Source: an uncultured Eubacteriales bacterium
GTDB lineage: Bacteria > Bacillota > Clostridia > Christensenellales > CAG-314
Assembly: GCA_948938605.1 (NCBI GenBank)
Contig: CARAIG010000066.1
Location: forward strand, 1-22,531
Length of the DNA stretch: 22,531 nucleotides
Direction of reading: 5' to 3'
In this document: piece by piece, positions 1-7,610 of the stretch
Numbering within the stretch: position 1 is the first letter of the stretch
Layout: the number at the start of each line of letters is the position of its first letter
The notes under the pieces: model-generated
What the model was told of the DNA's origin: nothing
The model's input: only the letters and a program-made list of their open reading frames with translations
Databases searched by the model: none
Translations under genes and position numbers: made by a program

Positions 1-22
1 TCGCTTCGCTCGCAATGACGGG
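1..22. repeat. Fragment of a short palindromic intergenic repeat
   Basis: The window opens with TCGCTTCGCTCGCAATGACG, the end of a repeat family whose fuller copies lie at 8932-8970 and 22300-22337 (GGATTGCTTCGTCGC...CTCGCAATGACG). Only the right part is inside the window. Repeats with this kind of sequence are found between genes in many unrelated bacterial genomes. Confidence 0.6.
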
Positions 23-46
23 CAAGGAATATGAATACACCTTAGT

Positions 47-91
47 ATGTCATCTCGACCAAGGCACTTGTGCCGCGTGGAGAGATCTAGC
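47..91. repeat. Palindromic repeat downstream of valS
   Basis: The segment reads GTCATCTCGACC, then GGCAC TT GTGCC, then GTGGAGAGATC, and folds into a long imperfect hairpin with a perfect GGCAC/GTGCC tip. It lies about 60 bases past the valS stop. A related repeat is at 17757-17802. There is no T-run after the stem, so I would not call it an intrinsic terminator, though it may protect the 3' end of the valS transcript. Confidence 0.55.
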
Positions 92-153
92 GTAGCGCAA
101 TGTGTATTAATGTCGCTGACATTACGCATTATAATGTAATATTGCAGTGACGT

Positions 154-2769
154 TTATTTTAATTCGTCCAAGCGTGCCGTAAGCTGCTGTTGAATGTCTA
201 AAAATTTGGCTAATTTGGCTTTTTCCGCTTCGACAAGCTGTGCGGGAGCTTTTGCAACAAAACCTTGGTTGCTAAGTCTGCCGTTGGTAAATGCTATATC
301 CGAATTTACTTTTTCAAGTTCCTTGTTCAAACGCTCGATTTCCTTGTCGCGGTCAACCAAATCGCCCAAAGGAATTTCGCAAGTTGCGGCGGTTCCTACT
401 GCCTTGACAGTCTTAGCGTTTGCGGGGGCTTGTCCGTAAATTACCTGTTCGATATTGCACAGTTTTACAAAATACGCGTCGCACGTTTTTATACGCTCGT
501 CTTGCGCGGTCAAGTACATAGTTATACGCTTACTTGGCACTACTCCGTACTCGGCACGGATGTTGCGGATTTTTGCAATCAGTTCCTTTAACTCTTCCAC
601 AAGGCTGCATTCGTTTGCAAAATCGTACTCCTTGTTTACCGTAGGGAACGGGGCAATCATAATGCTTTCGCACGACTTATTTGGCAAGGATTGGTAAATC
701 TTTTCGGTAATAAAGGGCGCAAAGGGGTGTATAAGCCGTAAAGTGCCGTCAAGTACATAAACCAGTACCGACAAAGTATCGCAGCGGGCTGCATCGTCCG
801 AACCGTACAAAACGGGTTTTGTAAGCTCGATATACCAGTCGCAGAACTCGCCCCACATAAAGTCGTAAACAGCTTGACACGCCATTCCCAGTTCGAATTT
901 TTCGATTAAATCGGTCACTTGCGCGGTTACTGCATTTAAGCGGGTGAGTATCCATTTGTCGGCAAGAGTAAGCTTGCAGTCCTTTATATTTTTTAACTGC
1001 TTGTCTTCGCAATTCATCAAAACAAAACGGCTTGCATTCCATATTTTGTTCATAAAGTTACGAGTGCCTTCGATTTTGTCCGACGAAAAACGTATATCGC
1101 TGCCGTTTGCCACGCCGTTAAGCAAAGCAAAGCGCAATGTGTCCGCGCCGTACTTGTCGATAAAGTCGACGGGATCGACGCCGTTGCCTAAGGATTTACT
1201 CATTTTGCGTCCTTGTTCGTCACGCACAATTCCGTGCATTAATACGTGCGAAAACGGCGCTTTGCCTGTGGCATAGAGCGAACTGAATATCATGCGGGCA
1301 ACCCAAAAGAAGATGATGTCGTAACCGCAGGAAAGTACGCTTGTGGGGAAGAACGCCTTGTAGTCATCGCTGTTAGAGCAAAAGCCCAATGTCGAAAACG
1401 GCCACAACGCAGACGAAAACCAAGTATCCAAAACGTCTTCGTCTTGACGGATATGTTTGCTGCCGCATTTGGGGCATACGGTAGGATCTTGTTCCTCGCA
1501 AATTTCCGTTCCGCAGTCGTCGCAATACCAAACGGGTATGCGGTGTCCCCACCACAACTGACGGGAAATACACCAGTCCTTAATGTTTTCCATCCAGTTA
1601 AAGTACGTCTTTTCGAAGCGTTCGGGGTGGAATTGGATTTCGCCGTCTTTAACCGCTTTAATTGCGGGTTTTGCCAAACTTTCCATCTTGACAAACCACT
1701 GTTTGGACACAATCGGTTCAACCGTAGTATGACAGCGGTAACAACTGCCGACGTTGTGTTTGTGCGGCTCAACCTTTTGCAAAATACCCATTTGTTTGAG
1801 TTTTGCGACAATTTGCTTGCGCGCTTCGTACCTGTCAAGACCGGCAAATTCGCCGGCGTTTTCGTTCATTGTGCCGTCGTCGTTCATAACCCTTATTACG
1901 GGCAAGTTGTGACGGCGTCCCACTTCGAAGTCGTTAGGGTCGTGCGCGGGGGTAATTTTTACTACGCCGGTACCGAATTCCATATCGACGTATTCGTCGG
2001 CAATGACGGGAATTTCGCGGTTGACAAAGGGCACTATTACCGTTTTACCCACAAGGTGCTTGTAACGCTTGTCGTTAGGGTTGACTGCAACAGCCGTATC
2101 GCCCAACATCGTTTCGGGACGGGTGGTTGCAAAGGTTACGGTTGTTTTTCCGTCGGGCGTGGTATAGCCGTAATGCCAAAAATGTCCGTCTTGTTCGGCG
2201 TATTCCACTTCGGCGTCGGACAAAGCCGTTTTACAAACGGGACACCAGTTTATAATGCGGTTTCCACGGTAAATCAATTTTTCCTTGTACATACGTACAA
2301 ATGCGCGACGTACCGCTTTACTGCACTGCTCGTCCATAGTAAAGGCAAGACGCGACCAGTCGCAACTGCTGCCTAAACACTTTAACTGCTCGACAATACG
2401 TCCGCCGTACTGCTCTTTCCATTTCCAAGCGCGTTCCAAAAACTTTCCGCGCCCTAAGTCACGCTTGTCGATGCCTTCCTTTTTAAGCGCCTCGACTATT
2501 TTCACTTCGGTAGCAATACTTGCGTGGTCGGTTCCCGGTAGCCACAACGTATTGTAACCCTGCATACGTTTAAAACGGATGAGCGTATCCTGTATGGCAT
2601 TGTCAAGTCCATGTCCCAAGTGCAATTGTCCCGTAATGTTGGGCGGCGGCGTAACCATCGAAAAGTACGGTTTGCCAATTTCCGCCTTGGGGGTAAAATA
2701 TCCTTGATCCATCCACCAGCGGTATAAATCGCGTTCGAATGAGTTTGGTTGATAAGTCTTGTCTATCAT
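154..2769 (-). CDS. valS: Valyl-tRNA synthetase
   Basis: Class I aminoacyl-tRNA synthetase that charges tRNA-Val in the cytoplasm, with an editing domain that removes mischarged threonine. The HIGH motif appears as HLGHG after PPPNITGQL near residue 50, and the KMSKS motif as GRKMSKSLGNGVDP past the middle. A zinc-knuckle-like segment (CDDCGTEIC...CPKC) lies in between and the C-terminus is a charged coiled-coil arm, as in bacterial ValRS. At 871 residues it has normal family length. A GTG at 2778 would add three residues but lies inside the Shine-Dalgarno AGGAG (2778-2782). The ATG at 2769 has an 8-base spacing, so I use that start. Expression is controlled by the T-box leader upstream. The stop codon directly borders intergenic repeat sequence. 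Confidence 0.98.
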   Translation of the reverse strand: MIDKTYQPNSFERDLYRWWMDQGYFTPKAEIGKPYFSMVTPPPNITGQLHLGHGLDNAIQDTLIRFKRMQGYNTLWLPGTDHASIATEVKIVEALKKEGIDKRDLGRGKFLERAWKWKEQYGGRIVEQLKCLGSSCDWSRLAFTMDEQCSKAVRRAFVRMYKEKLIYRGNRIINWCPVCKTALSDAEVEYAEQDGHFWHYGYTTPDGKTTVTFATTRPETMLGDTAVAVNPNDKRYKHLVGKTVIVPFVNREIPVIADEYVDMEFGTGVVKITPAHDPNDFEVGRRHNLPVIRVMNDDGTMNENAGEFAGLDRYEARKQIVAKLKQMGILQKVEPHKHNVGSCYRCHTTVEPIVSKQWFVKMESLAKPAIKAVKDGEIQFHPERFEKTYFNWMENIKDWCISRQLWWGHRIPVWYCDDCGTEICEEQDPTVCPKCGSKHIRQDEDVLDTWFSSALWPFSTLGFCSNSDDYKAFFPTSVLSCGYDIIFFWVARMIFSSLYATGKAPFSHVLMHGIVRDEQGRKMSKSLGNGVDPVDFIDKYGADTLRFALLNGVANGSDIRFSSDKIEGTRNFMNKIWNASRFVLMNCEDKQLKNIKDCKLTLADKWILTRLNAVTAQVTDLIEKFELGMACQAVYDFMWGEFCDWYIELTKPVLYGSDDAARCDTLSVLVYVLDGTLRLIHPFAPFITEKIYQSLPNKSCESIMIAPFPTVNKEYDFANECSLVEELKELIAKIRNIRAEYGVVPSKRITMYLTAQDERIKTCDAYFVKLCNIEQVIYGQAPANAKTVKAVGTAATCEIPLGDLVDRDKEIERLNKELEKVNSDIAFTNGRLSNQGFVAKAPAQLVEAEKAKLAKFLDIQQQLTARLDELK

Positions 2770-2903
2770 AAAATCCACTCCTGTGATAAAAATATACTTA
2801 TTTTGCCCTGCAAACGTTGCTTGGCGTTTTTTGTCGAAATTTGTAAACTTTTGTATTTTGTTAACGTACCGACGTTTTTTACAACCTTTTAGCTTAATTA
2901 AAT

Positions 2904-2937
2904 AAAAAAAGATACTCGTCCTATAAGGGCGAATATC
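2904..2937 (-). terminator. Leader terminator of the valS T-box
   Basis: On the minus strand GATATTCGCCC pairs with GGACGAGTATC around a TTATA loop (11 positions, one mismatch and one G-T), followed by a run of seven T. It begins inside the T-box sequence, as expected for a terminator that competes with the antiterminator. Confidence 0.92.
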
Positions 2938-3201
2938 CGCGGTACCACCTTAATTCGTATTGTCCGCATGCGTGCGACAGCGTTAAAATAATTGCTACGC
3001 CGAATACGCAAAGCAAACAATACCTTGACGATCGATAACGGAATCACCCGTACAAAACTACTTTCGGTAGGAAAACCCAACCGCCGTTTCGCTTTGTCGA
3101 CTAAGCAAACTACATTGCCGCACCCGCACTGCGACGCTTCCACCGTCCGCCGCTCTCTGTAAGTCGGTTTTGCAACAACCTTTTGCCTTGTGCATCTTTA
3201 C
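2904..3201 (-). promoter_or_regulatory. T-box riboswitch leader of valS
   Basis: The leader carries the conserved T-box sequence AAGGTGGTACCGCGG (2937-2951), which forms the antiterminator and binds the free CCA end of uncharged tRNA. The variable position of the TGGN bulge is T, which fits a tRNA with discriminator base A, as tRNA-Val has. Upstream is a Stem I with the typical AGAGAG bulge motif (about 3148-3153) and a GGTGGAAGC apical-loop motif. A GTA triplet at 3111-3113 (minus strand), followed by G, is a candidate valine specifier, but I cannot confirm the specifier loop without folding. Uncharged tRNA-Val would stabilise the antiterminator and allow valS transcription. Confidence 0.93.
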
Positions 3202-3207
3202 ATAATT

Positions 3208-3236
3208 ATTATATATCGTTAAAAAAAATTTGGCAA
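3208..3236 (-). promoter_or_regulatory. valS promoter
   Basis: On the minus strand TTGCCA (-35, 3231-3236) and TATAAT (-10, 3208-3213) are separated by 17 bases. Transcription would start near 3201, just before Stem I of the T-box. Confidence 0.85.
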
Positions 3237-3252
3237 GCAATGAAACCGAATA

Positions 3253-3283
3253 TTTTTTAGGAATTAAAGTGCGTCCTAAAAAA
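3253..3283. repeat. AT-rich perfect inverted repeat
   Basis: TTTTTTAGGA (3253-3262) and TCCTAAAAAA (3274-3283) are perfect inverse complements with an 11-base spacer. It would act as a weak intrinsic terminator in either direction. It sits between the divergent valS promoter and the binding-protein gene, where no coding region ends, so it could be an upstream insulator, an attenuator or an operator. The remainder up to 3424 shows no riboswitch or clear promoter that I recognise. Confidence 0.5.
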
Positions 3284-3424
3284 GAATTGTTTTTTACGGA
3301 CAACCCCGTTATTGCACGATGAGCCACAGAATACGCCTACTGAACAAGCGGCACTTTTTGTAACATAAAGACGCATATTTTAATAGTATGCAATATGTAA
3401 AAATAACAAACGGAGGATTTTGAT

Positions 3425-4429
3425 TTGAAAAAAATTGTCACTATTTTACTTATCGCTACGCTGCTTGCGTCGTTATGTTTTGCTTGCTTGGCAAGCTGCG
3501 ACACTTCCGACGGCAACAAGATACGGGTAAGCGAAGTTACCCACAGTTTGTTTTACACGCCGCAATACTTGGCGTTAGCCCTTGGGTACTTCGAAGAAGA
3601 AGGGTTGACTGTTGAAATTACCAACGGCAGCGGCGCAGACAACGTTATGACCGCACTGCTGACTAACGAAGCGGACATAGGGCTTATGGGATGCGAAGCC
3701 AACATCTACGTGTACTTGCAAGGCAAAAAAGACTACCCCAAAGTTATAGGTCAGTTAACCAAACGTGACGGCAGTTTTTTGGTTGCGCGCACAAATATGC
3801 CCAACTTCGATTACAGCGGAATAGACAACCAAACGGTGCTTATGGGACGTAAAGGCGGTATGCCTGCAATGATTTTGCAATACGTGCTTAACAACAAAGG
3901 GTATACCGACGGACAAAACATCACTATGGACTACTCTATTCAATTCGGCGCGTTAGGACCTGCTTTTACCGGCGGTACGGGGGACTTGGTACCCTTGTTC
4001 GAGCCTGCCGCAAGCCAGTTGGAAGTTGAAGGCAAGGGTTACATTGTGTCGTCAATCGGTCAAGACAGCGGCGAAATCCCCTACACTTGCTACACCGCAA
4101 CCGACAAGTATATGAAGGAACACCCCGAAAACGTCGAAAAATTTATTAAAGCGGTTTGGCGCGGAACGGAATACGCAATGACGCATTCCGCAGAGGATTG
4201 CGCAAAGTTAGTGGAAACATATTTTGTGGGAACAAGTATGGAACTGCTGACAAAAGCTATTGCCAACTACCAAAAATACGACGTATGGACTACTACTCCC
4301 GTAACAAACAAGGAAGCGTTCGAACGCATACAGGATATTATGCAAAATGCAGGCGAACTTAGCAGCCGCGTGGAATACGACAAAATCGTCGACAATACGG
4401 CGGCAAACAAAGTAGATATTAGTGCGTAA
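3425..4429 (+). CDS. ABC transporter substrate-binding lipoprotein (NMT1/SsuA-like)
   Basis: Extracellular solute-binding protein that delivers a small molecule to the ATPase and permease encoded downstream. The start is TTG at 3425, chosen because GGAGG (3412-3416) lies 8 bases upstream. Residues 1-25 form a lipoprotein signal peptide: a basic MKK, a hydrophobic core and the lipobox LASC with Cys25 as the lipidated residue. The mature part has the layout of the NMT1/THI5, SsuA and TauA group: TPQYLALALGYFEEEGL near the start, then a hinge-rich two-lobe fold, with GALGPAFTGG and EPAASQLE in the middle. The family imports sulfonates, nitrate, thiamine precursors and similar compounds; the substrate here cannot be read from the sequence. 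The last codons (S-A-stop) run into the repeat GCGTAAT, which supplies the TAA. Confidence 0.9.
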   Translation: MKKIVTILLIATLLASLCFACLASCDTSDGNKIRVSEVTHSLFYTPQYLALALGYFEEEGLTVEITNGSGADNVMTALLTNEADIGLMGCEANIYVYLQGKKDYPKVIGQLTKRDGSFLVARTNMPNFDYSGIDNQTVLMGRKGGMPAMILQYVLNNKGYTDGQNITMDYSIQFGALGPAFTGGTGDLVPLFEPAASQLEVEGKGYIVSSIGQDSGEIPYTCYTATDKYMKEHPENVEKFIKAVWRGTEYAMTHSAEDCAKLVETYFVGTSMELLTKAIANYQKYDVWTTTPVTNKEAFERIQDIMQNAGELSSRVEYDKIVDNTAANKVDISA

Positions 4430-4528
4430 TGCGTAATGCGTAATTGCGGTGACGTTAATTAACTAAGTGTCGCAAATTAAGAGTGTACTACTTTTTGTCC
4501 TTAGCCGAGCAACGCAGTTGCGAACGCC

Positions 4529-4560
4529 AATGTTTATGGAGCAAAGCGACAATAAACATT
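4529..4560. repeat. Inverted repeat
   Basis: AATGTTTAT (4529-4537) and ATAAACATT (4552-4560) are perfect inverse complements around a 14-base loop, inside the repeat mosaic. There is no T-run beyond the pairing arms. Confidence 0.55.
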
Positions 4561-4706
4561 ATGTTGAGCAAGCAACTTAGTTGCTAGTCGAAACATCTGG
4601 GAATACGGTATGTATTATTATCCGTTGGTTCTTAGATCCTTCGACTACACCTACGGCTCCGCTCAGGATGACATAATGGGTGTCATTCTTCGCTCAGGAT
4701 GACATA
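4561..4706. repeat. Interspersed repeat with CAGGATGACAT palindrome
   Basis: Contains AAACATCTGGGAATACGGTA, then CGTTGGTTCTTAGATCCTTC and GCTCAGGATGACAT, the last given twice. The same order of blocks is found at 8701-8830, and its right part at 22120-22172. ATCCT and AGGAT are inverse complements, so the unit ends in a hairpin whose inner arm varies in length between copies. Confidence 0.75.
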
Positions 4707-4804
4707 TATTTTGAATGCGGAATGCGTAGTTAAGGGTAAGTTGAATTAATTTAGATATTGTAAAAATGTGCGATTAAAAGCACACATATAGCAAGGGTAA
4801 GCAA

Positions 4805-5689
4805 ATGAGTATTTTAAAGTTTGACAACGTAAGTAAAATATTTTATACCAAGGAACACCAAACGGTAGCAATCGACAAACTGTCGTTTGAAATCAACGAA
4901 GGGGAATTTGTGGCGTTGATAGGTCCGTCGGGCTGCGGAAAAACCACTGTTTTGTCGTTAGTGTGCGGCTTGCTGCAACCGACTTCGGGCAAAATTATAC
5001 GCGGACAGCAATCCGTAACACCTGCCGCTTGCGAAGTTTTGCCCGACAATAAAGGCGGTAAAAACACAGCAGACGATAAAACCAAGCAAAAAGCAGATGT
5101 GCCTAAACGCAGCAGGCGCTTTATATTCAAACCGAAAGACAACGGAAACTGCAAAGTGGGCTATATGCTGCAACGCGACCAGTTGTTCGAATGGCGTACT
5201 ATATGGCGGAACGTGACGTTAGGTTTGGAAGTTCAAAACAAAATGACAAACGAAAACACCGAAAAGGCAAAAAGTCTGCTTAAAAAGTACGGACTGTGGG
5301 ACTTTCGCAAGCATTACCCGCAGCAGCTTTCGGGCGGAATGCGGCAAAGAGCGGCGTTAATACGCACGCTTGCCACAAACCCCGACTTACTGTTGCTTGA
5401 CGAGCCGTTTTCCGCATTGGACTTTCAAACACGCTTAGACGTGTGCGACGACGTGTACGACATAATCAAAAAGGAAAACAAAACGGCATTGTTGGTTACT
5501 CACGACATAAGCGAAGCTATTGCACTTGCCGACAAAGTGATTGTATTAACCGCGCGCCCCGCAACCGTCAAGGCGATACACTACACTAATATGGGCGACA
5601 TCGACACCCCTTTGCACCGCAGACAATCGCCCGACTTTTCGCGGCAGTTCGAGTACTTGCATAATTTGCTTCACGGCAACGTCAATTAA
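4805..5689 (+). CDS. ABC transporter ATP-binding protein (SsuB/TauB/ThiZ type)
   Basis: Cytoplasmic ATPase that powers the importer formed with the adjacent permease and the binding lipoprotein. Seen directly: Walker A GPSGCGKTT (residues 40-48), Q-loop YMLQRDQLFEW (120-130), signature LSGGMRQR (175-182), Walker B LLLLDEPFSALD (195-206) and H-loop VTHD (His233). AGGG lies about 8 bases before the ATG. Between Walker A and the Q-loop the protein has roughly 40-45 extra residues (about 70-115), rich in Lys, Arg and Asp. Most relatives have only a short beta segment there. The insertion leaves all catalytic motifs intact. The permease follows after about 58 bases. Substrate unknown. Confidence 0.93.
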   Translation: MSILKFDNVSKIFYTKEHQTVAIDKLSFEINEGEFVALIGPSGCGKTTVLSLVCGLLQPTSGKIIRGQQSVTPAACEVLPDNKGGKNTADDKTKQKADVPKRSRRFIFKPKDNGNCKVGYMLQRDQLFEWRTIWRNVTLGLEVQNKMTNENTEKAKSLLKKYGLWDFRKHYPQQLSGGMRQRAALIRTLATNPDLLLLDEPFSALDFQTRLDVCDDVYDIIKKENKTALLVTHDISEAIALADKVIVLTARPATVKAIHYTNMGDIDTPLHRRQSPDFSRQFEYLHNLLHGNVN

Positions 5690-5747
5690 TTGCATTGCAG
5701 CCGTCAAAACTGCATTTTAGTAATAAATTAAACTTTTGGAGATAAAA

Positions 5748-6560
5748 ATGCCGAAAAAATACGAAAGTTTTACGCGGGAACATTTACTGTTTCTCCGCAA
5801 AAAGCGCGTCCGCAATATTTTGGTACACGTAACGCAAGTGGGCATACTTATTTTGTTTTTGGGCATATGGGAACTGGCGGCGCACTTACAGTGGATAGAC
5901 GCGTTTATAATGAGTTGCCCCAGCCGTATTTGGCTGACGCTAATCGAACTGTCCAACGGCGGTCTGCTGTGGAAAAACGCTTGGGTATCCACTTGGGAAA
6001 CGCTTGTAGGATTTGTTATAGGAACAACGCTAGGTTACATTGCGGCGGTAATTTTGTGGTGGAACAACTTTGTAAAGGACGTGTTCGAACCGTATGTCGT
6101 GGTATTGAACAGCCTGCCTAAAATTGCATTGGGACCTATCATCATAATTTGGGTAGGTACGGGCAAAATGGCAATTATTACAATGGCTGTGCTAATTTCG
6201 GTTGTAATTACCACAATTACGCTGCTTAACGGATTTGTATCTACCGACAAGGACAAAATACTGCTGCTTAAAAGTATGGGCGCAAACCGTATGCAAATAT
6301 TTGTTAAACTTGTTGCGCCATACAACGTGCCTACGCTTATGGCGTGTTTAAAAATAAACGTCGGAATGAGTTGGATAGGCGCGATAATGGGCGAATACCT
6401 TGCGTCCAAGGAAGGCTTGGGGTATTTGCTTGTGTACGGCAGCCAAGTGTTTAGACTCGATATGGTAATGACTTGCACTATTGTGCTGTGCGCCCTTGCG
6501 GGCATTATGTACGGACTTGTCGCCATACTTGAAAAAATAGTAGTTAAAGGCTACCGTTAA
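5748..6560 (+). CDS. ABC transporter permease (SsuC/TauC type)
   Basis: Inner-membrane component of the importer encoded from 3425 onward. About six hydrophobic segments are visible, starting with VGILILFLGIWELAAHL. The cytoplasmic EAA loop that docks on the ATPase is LKSMGANRMQIFVKLVAP (about residues 174-191), followed by MSWIGAIMGEYLASKEGLGY, typical of the SsuC/TauC/ThiX family. A TTG at 5736 is in frame but overlaps the Shine-Dalgarno GGAG (5738-5741). The ATG at 5748, six bases after it, is the better start and gives 270 residues, normal for the family. The 3' end overlaps the convergent membrane-protein gene by 17 bases. Confidence 0.93.
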   Translation: MPKKYESFTREHLLFLRKKRVRNILVHVTQVGILILFLGIWELAAHLQWIDAFIMSCPSRIWLTLIELSNGGLLWKNAWVSTWETLVGFVIGTTLGYIAAVILWWNNFVKDVFEPYVVVLNSLPKIALGPIIIIWVGTGKMAIITMAVLISVVITTITLLNGFVSTDKDKILLLKSMGANRMQIFVKLVAPYNVPTLMACLKINVGMSWIGAIMGEYLASKEGLGYLLVYGSQVFRLDMVMTCTIVLCALAGIMYGLVAILEKIVVKGYR

Positions 6561-7533
6561 AATTGCGTTTCGAATGTTTTTGCAGCAATATGACAATTGC
6601 CACAATCAAGCCGATTAACGCAACAAAGACGTAACCGAACTTGACAAGGAAGTCGAACCCGAACATAGACAAAGCGCAAGCAAAACAAAATACAAGCGCA
6701 GACGATACCGTTTTGTCCCCGACTACTCCGTCGACGAGTTCGGTTACGGGCAAAGCGCAGCCGACAATTCCGCACATTGACGTTAACGATATCGTAAAAA
6801 CGGCAAAGAACTTTGTAAAGCCGTTTAAATTTACGAGAGCGGGCAGCGGAGCGGAAAAGTCCGCAATAAAAGTTGTGACAATAATTGCAACGGCAATAAT
6901 TACCGCAGAAATTACCGAGCGGATGACGTTTTGACGTTTGCACGACTTTGCACCCAATTTACAAGTGAGACTTAGCGACATCGTAAAGTTGAATAACGCA
7001 TAAATTACCGGCATATACAACTGCGGGGCTGCCGTTGCCGAAGCGGACGGTTTGTAGCTTAAAACCATCAATACAAACAGCACGACCGTCATTGCAAGGG
7101 AAACAACGTTGCAAATTTTTAAGGCGGAAAAACCCTTTGCCATAACAATTGCCGCACAAAACGCAACGCAAACGGCATACAACGGCAAGGCGGATAAATA
7201 TAGAATACTGCTTAAACACTGCTCCACGCCCGCAAGACACGTTACTATACACACAAAAGCGCATAGGCAAAGGGCAAAGTTGAAAGCAACGGAAAACTTA
7301 CCGAAACAGACTTGCGCTAGATGCGCAGTACTGCTGACAGCGTTTTTTCGACAAAATTCGCGGTATTTCGACACAACAAAAGCGTAAACTACGGCAAAAA
7401 TCAAAATGTTGGGAACTGTTTGGGTAAATACCTGCGTTTCCTTGCCCGAAATTAAACCTACGCCCACCGCCGAGCCGACAACCACAGACACGTCCGAAAC
7501 GAAGTTGAACGCGCGACTTAAAAACTTATTCAT
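6544..7533 (-). CDS. YkvI-like membrane protein (APC-superfamily transporter)
   Basis: Integral membrane protein of 329 residues with about ten hydrophobic segments. The N-terminal VGSAVGVGLISGKETQVF matches the glycine-rich first helix of the YkvI group, distantly related to amino-acid/sodium symporters. The substrate is unknown. A longer frame begins at 7560, but that Met lies inside the terminator hairpin of ricT, so I choose ATG 7533 (MNKFLSRAF). No good Shine-Dalgarno precedes it (ACAACAAATT), and the promoter is not obvious, so the start is less certain than the family. It ends inside the last codons of the convergent ABC permease, with no terminator between them. Confidence 0.72.
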   Translation of the reverse strand: MNKFLSRAFNFVSDVSVVVGSAVGVGLISGKETQVFTQTVPNILIFAVVYAFVVSKYREFCRKNAVSSTAHLAQVCFGKFSVAFNFALCLCAFVCIVTCLAGVEQCLSSILYLSALPLYAVCVAFCAAIVMAKGFSALKICNVVSLAMTVVLFVLMVLSYKPSASATAAPQLYMPVIYALFNFTMSLSLTCKLGAKSCKRQNVIRSVISAVIIAVAIIVTTFIADFSAPLPALVNLNGFTKFFAVFTISLTSMCGIVGCALPVTELVDGVVGDKTVSSALVFCFACALSMFGFDFLVKFGYVFVALIGLIVAIVILLQKHSKRNFNGSL

Positions 7534-7546
7534 AATTTGTTGTATT

Positions 7547-7575
7547 AAAAAACCCCGCAATTTATGCGGGGTTTT
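7547..7575 (-). terminator. Intrinsic terminator after ricT
   Basis: CCCCGCA (7553-7559) pairs perfectly with TGCGGGG (7565-7571) around a 5-base loop. On the minus strand it is followed by TTTTTT, and the other strand also ends in TTTT, so it could work in both directions. It closes the ricT transcript and separates it from the YkvI-like gene. Confidence 0.9.
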
Positions 7576-7610
7576 GTTATATTGTGCAAAATGCCGTTAT
7601 ACGTAATTGA

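Larger units (their letters stand above)
4424..4804. repeat. Repeat mosaic between binding protein and ATPase genes
   Basis: This gap of about 375 bases holds no gene. It begins with three tandem GCGTAAT units (from 4424), then a TTGCGGTGACGTTAATTAA module also seen at 140-160 and 8912-8931. Next come the inverted repeat 4529-4560, the hairpin repeat at 4561-4706, and an AATGCGGAATGCGTA module at 4714-4728. A small GTGC/GCAC hairpin lies near 4768-4783. The insertion separates two genes normally co-transcribed; I see no clear promoter for the downstream pair. Confidence 0.75.

Noticed and set aside
1246..2376. 376-codon open frame on the plus strand, antisense to valS
   Set aside because: It lies entirely within valS, whose motifs and length are certain. 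The product has no recognisable motif and there is no ribosome binding site. It is a shadow frame produced by codon bias.
2898..3327. Two short minus-strand open frames before valS
   Set aside because: They lie in the T-box leader and promoter, and their codons coincide with the structured RNA elements.
3284..3424. Possible TPP or guanidine (ykkC / mini-ykkC) riboswitch before the binding-protein gene
   Set aside because: ACGG and ACGA tetramers are present, but they are not in hairpin loops with proper stems, and the conserved TPP motifs are absent.
7534..7560. Longer start for the YkvI-like protein at 7560
   Set aside because: The additional codons are read from the ricT terminator stem, so initiation there is unlikely.
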